46,657 nucleotides of DNA from Candidatus Nitrotoga sp. 1052 (GTDB taxonomy: Bacteria; Pseudomonadota; Gammaproteobacteria; Burkholderiales; Gallionellaceae): contig NZ_CAKMHQ010000034.1 of NCBI RefSeq assembly GCF_927312905.1, forward strand, positions 1-46,657, read 5' to 3'. Below, piece by piece: positions 18,059-26,482 of this stretch. The position numbers and the translations under genes were made by a program. Positions within the stretch are counted from its first letter, which is position 1, and each line of letters begins with the position of its first letter. The notes beneath the pieces were generated by a model, which did not search any database, had not been told where the DNA came from, and worked only from the letters and a program-made list of their open reading frames with translations.

Positions 18059-18704
18059 GATATGTCCTCCGCTGAATATGCCAGTGAAATGTCGCCTGCA
18101 GCATAGCGGGCGACTAAAACAAAGCACCTGCATTGTTTTTTACAACATTAATGCATCAAACAAAATATGCTGTTCAGGATCGAATCCTAAGATAACAACT
18201 ATAAAAAGCGAATAAGCAAATTGCTTATTTTGGCTAAAGAATTCATATTTTTTAACATAAGGGTACTTCTAAAAATTTAGAGTTCTAAACAAGACTTAGG
18301 CGCGAATAAAAAATGTTGACGCAGAATATAATTGATATGTAAGGAAACATTTTTTGTGAGCGACGACGTATTGTGACGAAATTTGATTTTTTAGATGTGC
18401 CCATAAATTATTTTTAATGCCGGATGAATTTGGGTGGCCAAGCTGGATGCGCAGCAGAAAACGGCCAAGTTGTAATTCAGGTGGTGGAAACGTGCTGACT
18501 TGATGGGGGATTCTGTGTGGTGCGGCTTTCCTCGTCGGCCACAATCATTTGCGGAAAAATCGGTTCAGATGAAACTTAAATACTACGCTTGCACATAAAT
18601 ATACTGACACACGAAGGAAGTTGGCGGCAGCATAATACGACTTTGTTTCAAGGGGGCTTGCTCGGAATGGTGAATAACGTTGCGTAGTGAACTTCTCAAA
18701 AAAA
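18059..18704. other. intergenic region holding a small mobile element
   Basis: About 640 bases. It contains the element 18261-18402. To its right (18407-18704) I saw weakly coding-looking DNA but no frame with a recognisable product or ribosome site. Confidence 0.5.
18261..18402 (+). mobile_element. MITE-like element A
   Basis: 142 bases with imperfect terminal inverted repeats (left GGGTACTTCTAAAAATTT, right end read in reverse GGGCACATCTAAAAAATC). A 4-base direct repeat ATAA stands at each side (18257-18260 and 18403-18406). No coding capacity. Bases 18261-18383 in reverse complement match 30750-30872 without gaps over 123 bases at about two thirds identity by hand count, so it is the same family as element B. 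The repeat start and the 4-base target duplication fit mobilisation by an IS5-type transposase, which is inference. Confidence 0.8.
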
Positions 18705-19073
18705 TTATAGCAAAATGGCGGCAACTACTTTGCGGTCTTCTCCCATTAGGATGTTGTAAGTGCGGCAGGCGGCGGGGGTATCCATACTTTCCACGCCGAT
18801 GCCGGCCGCAGTTAATTGTTGATATAGGCGTGGATGCGGAAAGCGCTGCTGCGCGCCGGTTCCGAGCAGCACAATTTCTGGCTTCATGGCTAGAAGATAG
18901 GCGAAGTGCGATTCACTTAATGCATCGAAACCTTGCGGCTGCCAATCGGTGAATACCTGTTCCGGCGTGACCACTATGGAATGCTCAAAGCTCAGGCCGC
19001 TGACCGTGACATAGCCAGCGCCGTGGGCAGTGAAAATATTTTGGTTTGTGCGGGTGTTGAGATGCAGTTTCAC
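18705..19073 (-). CDS. Mth938-like domain protein (Xcc1710-like)
   Basis: 122 residues from GTG 19073, chosen because GGAGA lies seven bases upstream and the family starts with MKLHL; a longer frame reaches 19142. The conserved core FTAHGAGYVTVSG, GTGAQQRFPHP and the C-terminal ACRTYNILMGEDRKVVAAIL are typical of the DUF498/Mth938 family, related to NDUFAF3 and of unknown enzymatic role. In betaproteobacteria the gene often lies beside the alaA-hom-thrC block, as here (divergent). Cytoplasmic. Confidence 0.85.
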   Translation of the reverse strand: MKLHLNTRTNQNIFTAHGAGYVTVSGLSFEHSIVVTPEQVFTDWQPQGFDALSESHFAYLLAMKPEIVLLGTGAQQRFPHPRLYQQLTAAGIGVESMDTPAACRTYNILMGEDRKVVAAILL

Positions 19074-19240
19074 GCGAGTTCTCCATTTGCTGACCCAGGC
19101 GCGCTCGGTTAGAATCACGCCCTTTGCAGTCAATAAGTTCAAGGGCCATAAGTGTATTTATGATGTTTTTCGTTCGTGTCAAATTCTACCACCCAGCGGA
19201 TTGATGTCACAGTTTAGAAGCAACAGATTGAGAGAACCAA

Positions 19241-20503
19241 TTGAAACAACTTGACAGCACAGATATGGAAATTGTGCCCCTTGTATTGAAATCCACCAAA
19301 CTGGCCAGCGTCTGCTATGACATTCGCGGCCCTGTGATGGCGCGCGCCAAGCACATGGAAGAAGACGGCCATCGTATTATAAAACTGAATATTGGCAATT
19401 TGGCGTCATTTGGCTTCGAAGCGCCAGAAGAAATTCAGCAGGACGTAATACATAACCTGCCCAATGCTTCCGGCTATTCTGATTCAAAAGGGCTGTTTGC
19501 CGCGCGCAAAGCCATCATGCACTACGCCCAGCAAAAGAATATCGCCGGGGTAGGGCTGGAGGATATTTTTATTGGCAATGGCGCATCCGAATTGATTGTG
19601 ATGTCCATGCAGGGACTGCTTAATACGGGCGATGAAGTACTGGTGCCAGCACCAGATTATCCGCTGTGGACGGCGGCGGTCACGCTGGCGGGCGGTACTC
19701 CGCGCCACTATTTATGCGACGAGCAGGCAGGCTGGTTGCCGGACATGGCTGACATCAGCAGCAAAATTACACCCAACACACGCGCCATCGTGCTGATCAA
19801 CCCGAATAATCCCACTGGCGCGATATACCCGGATTCGTTGTTGCAAGAGATCATCGAAATCGCACGCAAAAACAGACTCATTGTGTTCGCCGACGAGATC
19901 TATGACAAGGTGCTCTATGATGGCGTGAGCCATACCTCAATCGCTTCGCTGGCGGATGATGTACTGTTCGTCACGTTTAACGGCCTGTCCAAGAATTATC
20001 GCGCTTGCGGCTATCGTGCCGGCTGGATGGTTGTGTCGGGCAGAAAGAAGCACGCGCAGGATTATATTGATGGCCTGGGCATTCTTGCTTCGATGCGTCT
20101 GTGTTCAAACGTGCCGGGGCAATTCGCCATCCAGACTGCGCTGGGAGGTTATCAAAGCATCAATGATCTGGTCGCGCCTTCCGGACGGCTGTGCAAGCAG
20201 CGGGACCTTGCATATCAATTGCTTACCGCTATTCCGGGTGTTACATGCGTCAAGCCGAAAGCCGCGCTATATATGTTTCCGCGCCTGGACCAGAAGATGT
20301 ATCCGATCAATGACGATCAGAAATTTATCCTTGAACTGCTGGAAACCGAGAAGGTGCTCGTGGTTCAGGGTACGGGCTTTAACTGGCCGGATCCCGACCA
20401 CTTCCGCGTGGTGTTTCTGCCGAACGCGGACGATTTAGTCGAAGCGATTGGCCGAATTGCGCGTTTTCTGGAGTATTACCGCAAACGTTATGGGAAGAAG
20501 TAA
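19241..20503 (+). CDS. alaA: alanine transaminase AlaA-type aminotransferase
   Basis: 420 residues from TTG 19241 (AGAGA upstream); ATG 19265 is an alternative start without a ribosome site. Fold type I PLP enzyme; the Schiff-base Lys is Lys251 in NGLSKNYRACGYR. The motifs YDIRGPV, NIGN, YSDSKGLF, PAPDYPLWTAAV, NPNNPTGA and VPGQFAIQTALGGYQS agree closely with E. coli AlaA, which makes alanine from pyruvate and glutamate. It precedes hom and thrC in the same direction, an arrangement common in betaproteobacteria, and is separated from hom by 99 bases. Confidence 0.92.
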   Translation: MKQLDSTDMEIVPLVLKSTKLASVCYDIRGPVMARAKHMEEDGHRIIKLNIGNLASFGFEAPEEIQQDVIHNLPNASGYSDSKGLFAARKAIMHYAQQKNIAGVGLEDIFIGNGASELIVMSMQGLLNTGDEVLVPAPDYPLWTAAVTLAGGTPRHYLCDEQAGWLPDMADISSKITPNTRAIVLINPNNPTGAIYPDSLLQEIIEIARKNRLIVFADEIYDKVLYDGVSHTSIASLADDVLFVTFNGLSKNYRACGYRAGWMVVSGRKKHAQDYIDGLGILASMRLCSNVPGQFAIQTALGGYQSINDLVAPSGRLCKQRDLAYQLLTAIPGVTCVKPKAALYMFPRLDQKMYPINDDQKFILELLETEKVLVVQGTGFNWPDPDHFRVVFLPNADDLVEAIGRIARFLEYYRKRYGKK

Positions 20504-20602
20504 ATAAGGGGATCTAAACGTGCCCTAACTCTTCCCAATCCCGGTTGTCAGGGGAGGCGGAGAGGGGTGAGTAAACGAATTGAATTTTGGAGTTAATAAA
20601 TA

Positions 20603-21916
20603 ATGAAACCAATGAACGTAGGTCTATTGGGTCTGGGCACCGTAGGTGCGGGCACATTTACTGTGTTGTCGCGCAATGCTGAAGAAATTTCCCGTCGTGC
20701 GGGTCGTCCCATACGCATTGTCGTGGTGGCGGAAAAGGATGTGGCGCGTGCCAATGAAATTATCCAAGGCGCCTGTCGTGTAGTTGACGATGCATTCGCT
20801 GTGGCGAGCGACCCGGAAGTGGATATCGTTATCGAGCTAATCGGCGGCTGCGGTGTGGCCAAGGAATTGGTGCTTAAGGCCATTGCTAATGGCAAGCATG
20901 TGGTCACTGCAAACAAGGCGCTACTGGCCATGCACGGCAACGAAATATTTGCCGAGGCACAAAAGCAGGGCGTGATGGTTGCATTCGAAGCGGCAGTGGC
21001 GGGCGGTGTGCCGATTGTTAAAGCGGTACGCGAGGGCCTGAGCGCCAATCGCATTGAGTGGATTGCCGGAATTATTAACGGAACTACCAACTTTATCCTA
21101 TCCGAGATGCGCGATAAGGGGCTGAGTTTCGATACCGTGCTGAAAGAGGCGCAGCGCTTGGGATATGCCGAGGCCGATCCGACCTTCGACATCGAAGGGG
21201 TGGATGCAGCGCACAAGATCACCATCCTCTCTGCGATTGCATTCGGCATTCCGATGCAATTCGACAAGGCTTATATTGAGGGCATTTCCCAGCTTAATGC
21301 AAAGGACATAAAGTACGCCGAACAGCTAGGCTACCGCATCAAACTGCTTGGTATTACCAAACGCACCACGGCAGGTATTGAGTTACGCGTGCATCCCACC
21401 TTGATTCCCGCCAAACGACTGATCGCCAACGTGGAAGGTGCGATGAACGCGGTGGTAGTGCAGGGCGACGCAGTCGGTGCGACTTTGTATTACGGCAAGG
21501 GTGCGGGTGCGGAACCAACGGCCAGTGCGGTAATTGCCGATCTGGTTGACGTGACGCGTATGCACACCGCCGACCCGGAACATCGAGTGCCGCATTTGGC
21601 ATTCCAGCCGGATCAATTGGTCGATCTGCCCATTCTGCCAATAACTGAGGTGGTGACCTGCTACTACCTGCGCCTGCGGGTGCAGGATGAACCTGGTGTG
21701 CTGGCCGATATTACACGTGTGCTGGCTGATGAACAGATTTCGATTGATGCCTTGATTCAGAAAGAACCGGGTGACGGTGAAGACGAGACGGACTTGATTT
21801 TGCTTACCCATTTGACACGCGAAAAACGCATCAATGCAGCTATTGCCAGACTTGAAAAGCTATCAGTGGTCGTGGGTAAAGTGACGCGCATCCGTATGGA
21901 AGAGCTGGGCAAATAA
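20603..21916 (+). CDS. hom: homoserine dehydrogenase
   Basis: 437 residues. NAD(P)-binding motif GLGTVGAGT at 9-17, catalytic domain with GIINGTTNFILSEM and the EADPTFDIEGVDAAHK segment that binds the substrate and holds the catalytic Lys, then a C-terminal ACT domain (about 350-430, DEPGVLADITRVLADEQIS). The enzyme reduces aspartate semialdehyde to homoserine for threonine and methionine; the ACT domain implies threonine feedback. It is the monofunctional type without aspartokinase. thrC follows 97 bases on. Confidence 0.96.
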   Translation: MKPMNVGLLGLGTVGAGTFTVLSRNAEEISRRAGRPIRIVVVAEKDVARANEIIQGACRVVDDAFAVASDPEVDIVIELIGGCGVAKELVLKAIANGKHVVTANKALLAMHGNEIFAEAQKQGVMVAFEAAVAGGVPIVKAVREGLSANRIEWIAGIINGTTNFILSEMRDKGLSFDTVLKEAQRLGYAEADPTFDIEGVDAAHKITILSAIAFGIPMQFDKAYIEGISQLNAKDIKYAEQLGYRIKLLGITKRTTAGIELRVHPTLIPAKRLIANVEGAMNAVVVQGDAVGATLYYGKGAGAEPTASAVIADLVDVTRMHTADPEHRVPHLAFQPDQLVDLPILPITEVVTCYYLRLRVQDEPGVLADITRVLADEQISIDALIQKEPGDGEDETDLILLTHLTREKRINAAIARLEKLSVVVGKVTRIRMEELGK

Positions 21917-22013
21917 GGCATTCCGTCTCTACTGAGAGAAACTTGAAAAAACTTACTCTCTACCCCTCTCTTCTGTAACAGGAATAGGGATTAAAAATGA
22001 AGCGAGCAAAGCA

Positions 22014-23447
22014 ATGAAATACATCTCTACACGCGGCAATTCACCCGCTAAAAATTTCACCGAAATCCTGCTCGGTGGGCTCGCGCCAGATGGCGGTCTG
22101 TACCTGCCGGAAGAATACCCACAAGTAACGCGAGCCGATTTGGATAACTGGCGCAATCTGTCTTATGCTGATCTCGCTTATGCCGTGCTGTCCAAATTTG
22201 CAACGGATATTCCTGCAGACGACCTCAAGGTGATCGTTAGCAAGACCTATACATCTGCCAGTTATCACAACGCCCGCGCCGATTCTGACACTCAGCAAAT
22301 TACCCCGCTGCGTACGCTGGAGGCGGGAATGCATATTCTAGAATTGTCCAACGGCCCGACCTTGTCGTTCAAGGACATGGCGATGCAATTGCTGGGTAAT
22401 CTGTTCGAGTACGTGCTGGACAAACAGCGCGAAGAACTTAATATCCTCGGCGCTACTTCCGGTGACACCGGCTCGGCGGCGGAATACGCCATGCGCGGCA
22501 AGCGCGGCATCCGCGTTTTCATGTTGTCACCGCACGGCAAAATGTCTGCTTTCCAGCGTGCGCAGATGTATTCACTGCAAGATCCAAATATCTTCAACAT
22601 TGCCATCCGTGGCGTGTTTGACGAGGCGCAGGACTTGGTCAAGGCGGTGTCCAATGATCACGCCTTCAAGGCCAAATATAAAATCGGCACGGTCAATTCG
22701 ATCAACTGGGCGCGCGTGTCGGCGCAGATCGTCTATTATTTCAAGGGCTACTTTGCCGCGACACAATCCAACGATGAGAAAGTTGCATTTTCAGTGCCTT
22801 CCGGCAATTTCGGCAACATCTGTGCTGGCCACATTGCGCGCATGATGGGCTTGCCCATCGGCCAGCTTATCCTTGCCACTAACGAAAACGATGTATTGGA
22901 TGAGTTCTTTAGAACCGGCGTATATCGCCCGCGCGCGACGGATCACACCTATCACACCAGCAGCCCGTCGATGGATATCTCTAAGGCATCCAACTTCGAA
23001 CGCTTTGTATTTGATCTGGTTGGGCGCGATGCAACCAAGGTGCGCGAATTCTGGAGCAGCATTGATGCAGGGGGCGCGTTCGATATCAAGGGCACGCCCT
23101 ATTGGCATGAGCTGTCTAAATTTGGTTTCGCTTCCGGCAAAAGTACGCATCTCGACCGCCTCAAGATCATCCGCGAACTGTGGGAAGACTACAACGTAAT
23201 GGTCGATACCCATACCGCCGATGGGATCAAAGTCGGCCTCGAACAACGCCGCCCCAGCTTGCCGCTGATCTGCCTGGAAACCGCATTGCCAGCCAAGTTT
23301 GAAGACACCATCATCGAAGCACTCGGACGCAATCCTGAACGGCCTGCCGGATTGGAGTGCATCGAGAAATTACCGCAACGCGTCGAGGTGATGGACGCAG
23401 ATTTGGAAAAGCTAAAGGCGTACATCGCTGCCAAAATTCCGAATTAG
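22014..23447 (+). CDS. thrC: threonine synthase
   Basis: 477 residues, the long class typical of gammaproteobacteria, betaproteobacteria and fungi. PLP Lys is Lys120 in LSFKDMAMQ. The N-terminal YISTRGNSP and DGGLYLPEEYP, and GATSGDTGSAAEYAM, are hallmark segments. It turns phosphohomoserine into threonine. The homoserine kinase thrB is not in the window. The gene follows hom, and the thr operon probably ends here, though no strong terminator was found in the next 170 bases. Confidence 0.96.
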   Translation: MKYISTRGNSPAKNFTEILLGGLAPDGGLYLPEEYPQVTRADLDNWRNLSYADLAYAVLSKFATDIPADDLKVIVSKTYTSASYHNARADSDTQQITPLRTLEAGMHILELSNGPTLSFKDMAMQLLGNLFEYVLDKQREELNILGATSGDTGSAAEYAMRGKRGIRVFMLSPHGKMSAFQRAQMYSLQDPNIFNIAIRGVFDEAQDLVKAVSNDHAFKAKYKIGTVNSINWARVSAQIVYYFKGYFAATQSNDEKVAFSVPSGNFGNICAGHIARMMGLPIGQLILATNENDVLDEFFRTGVYRPRATDHTYHTSSPSMDISKASNFERFVFDLVGRDATKVREFWSSIDAGGAFDIKGTPYWHELSKFGFASGKSTHLDRLKIIRELWEDYNVMVDTHTADGIKVGLEQRRPSLPLICLETALPAKFEDTIIEALGRNPERPAGLECIEKLPQRVEVMDADLEKLKAYIAAKIPN

Positions 23448-23625
23448 AGCTCAAAACCCGTCGTATCCTGAACACACTTCAGCTCCGGCGATGGAGGGCG
23501 TACCGGCTACGCGAAAACCGTTGTTGTTACGTTTCGCGGACTCGTTCCTGTTTGTGTTTAGCCGCGGGCGCGTTATTTGCTCGCTGGAGCAACTATTCAG
23601 GGCACCCTCAAAAAAATGAATGACC

Positions 23626-23955
23626 CTACCCCTCAGCCGTGCGCCGCTTGCGGCCCGTCCCGCTTAAATGAGGGCTTAGCCTGGATGGCGGCTCTATAAG
23701 ACATCCAGCTACAAACTTGTGAAGTACGCTGGCGATCAATGTCTGATATGGCATACCCTCCTCAAGGTCTCGGGCTTGAATATCCATCAAATCTGGCGTG
23801 GAAAGGCGTATGTTGATCCGTTTTTCCTTGAGAAAGGTAGCTGAAGCAGCGGCTTTGAATTTTGTCAGCTCTGCTTTTGAAGGAGAGGTGGACTTAAGCT
23901 CGCCCTTTTCATAGGCGGCTAAGATGTCTTTCTCAAACACATCAAGTTTTTTCAT
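23626..23955 (-). CDS. orphan CopG/ribbon-helix-helix-type antitoxin
   Basis: 109 residues. Residues 1-30 (MKKLDVFEKDILAAYEKGEL) and 45-90 (KRINIRLSTPDLMDIQARDLEEGMPYQTLIASVLHKF) match antitoxins of the CopG-like group, whose usual partner is a RelE- or BrnT-type toxin encoded just upstream. Here the upstream side is occupied by a broken transposase, so no toxin is visible. The C-terminal 20 residues (PHLSGTGRKRRTAEG) are unlike the family and look like read-through into foreign DNA. The GAGGAG ribosome site before the ATG is good. The protein could still repress its own promoter. Confidence 0.7.
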   Translation of the reverse strand: MKKLDVFEKDILAAYEKGELKSTSPSKAELTKFKAAASATFLKEKRINIRLSTPDLMDIQARDLEEGMPYQTLIASVLHKFVAGCLIEPPSRLSPHLSGTGRKRRTAEG

Positions 23956-23981
23956 CTGGGTTACTCCTCAATAAATAATCT

Positions 23982-24438
23982 CTGGTTAATCTGGCTGAAC
24001 AGCGCTCCGATGTGTTGGTGCGGCATATCGATGACTTGCGTGCAGCCCATGAAAACGGTGAAAGACGCGCATCCGTTTGCTATTCTGAAGATGGTGGTGT
24101 TGTCAAAACACCTGCTTGCGATATGGCGCTTGTCACCGGGTGATGCCGGCTATCCACTGCGCTGGTCGTTCATCAAGGCCGGGTTTTCCCAGCGGCTGGC
24201 AAAAGACGAACACATTCGTGCCAGTCGCCAAGCCAAGCGTGAGCGCGGCATTTGGCAGCGGCGGTATTGGGAACATCAAATTCGAGATGAGATTGATCTT
24301 GCGCGGCGCGTTGACTACATTCATTACAATCCCGTAAAACATGGCTGGGTCACTCGCCCAGTCGATTGGCCACATCTACATTGCATGGCTACATTGAGCG
24401 GAGAATGGCAGCATCAGATTGGACTGGAAAAGCCTTAA
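23982..24438 (+). pseudogene. RAYT (REP-associated tyrosine transposase), decayed
   Basis: The frame starting at 23982 reads LVNLAEQRSDVLVRHIDDL and then breaks; a second frame from about 24049 continues as TVKDAHPFAILKMVV to the end at 24438. The join matches the usual RAYT order. The HUH-type motif, normally HLHAIW or similar, reads HLLAIW, so the second metal-binding His is lost. The C-terminal part (RRYWEHQIRDEIDL, YIHYNPVKHGWV) is intact. The N-terminal 20 or so residues are missing. A single-strand nickase of this type normally moves REP hairpins, two of which lie at 25325 and 26045. Confidence 0.8.
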
Positions 24439-24440
24439 GT

Positions 24441-24466
24441 CAATAAAAAACCCGCCGAAGCGGGTT
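24441..24466 (-). terminator. rho-independent terminator of the EF-hand gene
   Basis: Perfect 7-base stem AACCCGC / GCGGGTT with loop CGAA (24449-24466). On the minus strand it is followed by six T. It lies 36 bases after the minus-strand stop of the EF-hand gene. Confidence 0.85.
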
Positions 24467-24501
24467 AAGGTAGCTAAATTGCAGTTTAGTTACGTATCAT
24501 T

Positions 24502-24972
24502 TTAATGATGAGGAGACTGGGAGGTACTCTCGCCTTGCTTAATGTTACTCTTCTTGTGCCATGCGTCGTCTCTGTTCTTGTCCCAAGTAGAGTCGCTGTT
24601 CTTGTGCCAAGCATCATCCCGTTTCTGGTCCCAGGTATCACCCATCTTCCCTGCCTCCTCAGAACTGCCGACTGACTTTTGTTCGCTCCTCTGAGACACA
24701 ATCTTTATTTCCATTGGGGTAATATTGTCGTCTCCATCAACATCCAATGTATGAAAATCCATATCATCATATTTCTTTTTTGTATAACCCATAAACTCGT
24801 GCCTAGCGACCTTTCCATCAGAATCCTTATCCATAGTTTTGAACATCGTTTCGTCCATTTTGAACACCTTATCATCCATTTTTCCTTGAGATGAATCAGA
24901 ATCCGCGTGCGCCATTGATGTTCCCAAGATGAAACAGGATGACATAGCGAGGAATGCAATAGTTTTTTTCAT
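24502..24972 (-). CDS. exported EF-hand protein with a C-terminal tandem repeat
   Basis: 156 residues from ATG 24972, chosen because GGAG precedes it and a signal peptide follows (MKKTIAFLAMSSCFILGTSMAHA). Two EF-hand loops are visible: DKDSDGKVARHEF (near 48-60) and DVDGDDNITPMEI (near 77-89), so two Ca2+ sites. The last 60 residues repeat a unit of the form TWDxxRDDAWHK two times, separated by NSDS; this tail is rich in Asp, His and Lys and not recognised. It is probably periplasmic. No neighbour explains it. Function beyond calcium binding is unknown. Confidence 0.78.
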   Translation of the reverse strand: MKKTIAFLAMSSCFILGTSMAHADSDSSQGKMDDKVFKMDETMFKTMDKDSDGKVARHEFMGYTKKKYDDMDFHTLDVDGDDNITPMEIKIVSQRSEQKSVGSSEEAGKMGDTWDQKRDDAWHKNSDSTWDKNRDDAWHKKSNIKQGESTSQSPHH

Positions 24973-24984
24973 TTGTAACTCCAT

Positions 24985-25592
24985 GTAAAGTTAGGAAATT
25001 TATTAACTGAAATACTTTTGCCGCTCTAAAGAGTTTACCCAAGACAGCATTGGCATACTCTAAGATAAGGTTAACAAAGGGTTTTAAATACTGTCTGTGC
25101 ACTTCCGCACATACGAACCATTAACATGAAGCTATCACGAAACTGTTCTCTGTTTTTTGCGATGGAGTGCAAATAATTCCTCCATTAATTGTGTGTAGCT
25201 CTGAGTCTTCTTGACGCGCAAGAAGCTGTGAGCCTTCCCGCTCTCCTGCTAGGTAATGGCGGTTTTTTATTTCGTCTTCCCTCGTACCCTCAAAACAAAT
25301 CGTATAAAAAAGGTGATGACGCCCAAGCTCGATAGGTTGGACTTCATTTCGTTCAGCTCAACCTACCGAGCTTTAGATTAAGAAGGTGCAGTTTCAAAGG
25401 TTTTCATCCTTACCGGACGACGAGGTGTGTGGCTGAAAATTATGGCTAATCAGGTATTATTTTAACTTCGAAAAAAATGCCGCTTTCGGGGAAGTCGGCG
25501 GCATAAGGGAAGTGGTTTAAATATTTGCTATTGCAAACAATTCGTTAACACATCAGGCATTACTGTTGAAAAATATTATTTAATCTAACGCT
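24985..25592. other. intergenic region with a REP hairpin
   Basis: About 600 bases between two minus-strand genes. It holds the promoter of the EF-hand gene and the hairpin at 25325-25373. No frame with a credible product was seen. Confidence 0.5.
25325..25373. repeat. REP-type hairpin 1
   Basis: 49 bases; the arms AAGCTCGATAGGTTG and CAACCTACCGAGCTT pair at 14 of 15 positions, with a loop containing CTTCATTTCGTTCAG. Its form, GTAGGTTG...CAACCTAC, is that of repeated extragenic palindromes spread by RAYT transposases, a remnant of which lies 0.9 kb to the left. Confidence 0.75.
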
Positions 25593-25925
25593 TTAGTTAT
25601 GCTCCATGATTTTAATGTCATTGTGGACCGTAACTACTCCTTTGGTATCCTGAGCAATTGAAACAGCCTTATCCGCTTCTGTTTGACTGTGGGCCGTGCC
25701 GCTCAACCATACGACACCATTTTTGTCTGTATCAACTTTAATATCCTTCAAGCTACCCAAATGGGTTTTAGCGGCCAGTTTGGCCTTTATTTTTGTTGTT
25801 ATAACTGAGTCCTTAACGAATGTTACGGGACCTGAACGATTCGTATCTGAATCTGCGGTATAACCCACGACAGGTGCAAACATAATGCCAATCGCAAGAC
25901 AAGTTGTAGCAAATTTTATTTTCAT
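25593..25925 (-). CDS. exported BON-domain protein (OsmY-like)
   Basis: 110 residues: signal peptide 1-23 (ending VVGYTA), then a single BON domain (about 37-108) with SVITTKIKAKLAA, DIKVDTDKNGVVWLSGTA and the typical GVVTVHNDIKI end. BON proteins such as OsmY sit in the periplasm, bind phospholipid and respond to osmotic or envelope stress. Single-BON form is shorter than OsmY, which has two. Start at 25925 with only a weak ribosome site. No operon partner. Confidence 0.87.
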   Translation of the reverse strand: MKIKFATTCLAIGIMFAPVVGYTADSDTNRSGPVTFVKDSVITTKIKAKLAAKTHLGSLKDIKVDTDKNGVVWLSGTAHSQTEADKAVSIAQDTKGVVTVHNDIKIMEHN

Positions 25926-26044
25926 GATTCAAGTCTTTTCGGTAATTAAAATTTAATAATAATGTTTTCTTTTAAATCCATCTGTTCGCTTCCGCTCATA
26001 AGACGGAATTTAGGGTTAAAAAACTGTCACAGGATGGCTTGTAT

Positions 26045-26090
26045 AGCCCGGTAGGCTGGGCTGAATGAAATGAAGCCCAAACATTACAGG
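26045..26090. repeat. REP-type hairpin 2, degenerate
   Basis: AGCCCGGTAGGCTGGGCTGA followed by ATGAAATGAAGCCCAAACAT is the same pattern as the reverse complement of 25325-25373, with one arm decayed. It lies just before a RAYT fragment, as REPs usually do. Confidence 0.6.
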
Positions 26091-26105
26091 TAGTAGAACG
26101 ATTAG

Positions 26106-26177
26106 TTGCGTTACCGACGTATTGATGTGGCAAAAGGCACATACTTTTTAACTGTAAATCTAGCTGAACGGCGTTAG
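26106..26177 (+). pseudogene. RAYT N-terminal fragment
   Basis: From a TTG at 26106 the frame reads RYRRIDVAKGTYF, LTVNLAERR and stops. The YRR...GTYFxTVNLAERR start is the hallmark of REP-associated tyrosine transposases. The next codons belong to an IS91-type relic, so the gene was cut right after residue 23. It is a second, independent RAYT copy; the one at 23982 lacks this part. Confidence 0.6.
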
Positions 26178-26325
26178 ACGTACAAACCGGCGCGATCAAG
26201 CTTATTCAGAGATTCGGTTCGGCGGCCAATCTCAACATCCACATGTATTGCCTGATACGTGATGGCTTTATCACATCCAAAATGGCGTGCCGGAGTTCCA
26301 CGGCGTGCGCATACCGATTTTGTAA
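26168..26325 (+). pseudogene. IS91/ISCR-type transposase core relic
   Basis: The first frame reads QTGAIKLIQRFGSAANLNIH and continues MYCLIRDG; after a frameshift, NGVPEFHGVRIP follows to a stop at 26323. This is the core of IS91-like rolling-circle transposases (RFGSAxNLNxHxH, where one His is Tyr here). Only about 50 codons remain, with no Y2 motif. Confidence 0.55.
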
Positions 26326-26482
26326 ATATCTGATTACTGGCCGGTATGGTTGACGACTAAACCGTTTCCCGGTACATTCAGTTTTGGTGAAAAAGGGCGT
26401 TTATTTTTTCCTAGACACTGAACAAAAAATGTAATCAAATTTGGAATTAATAATCCAGCCAACTCAACACAAAGGAAAAAAT

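Larger units (their letters stand above)
25926..26482. other. intergenic region filled with mobile-element debris
   Basis: About 550 bases: a degenerate REP hairpin (26045-26090), an N-terminal RAYT fragment (26106-26177) and a frameshifted piece of an IS91/ISCR-type transposase (26168-26325). No intact gene is visible on either strand. Confidence 0.65.

Noticed and set aside
18407-18700. Frames in the region right of element A
   Set aside because: Neither strand gives a product with a known motif or a start with a ribosome site.
23601-23620. Possible end of the small mobile element family (GGGCACCCTCAAAAA)
   Set aside because: The match needs a one-base shift, no partner end was found and the DNA next to it does not resemble the element core.
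25996-26199. 67-codon minus-strand frame between the BON and Cys-rich genes
   Set aside because: It lies on the reverse of a REP hairpin and RAYT fragment and has no motif.
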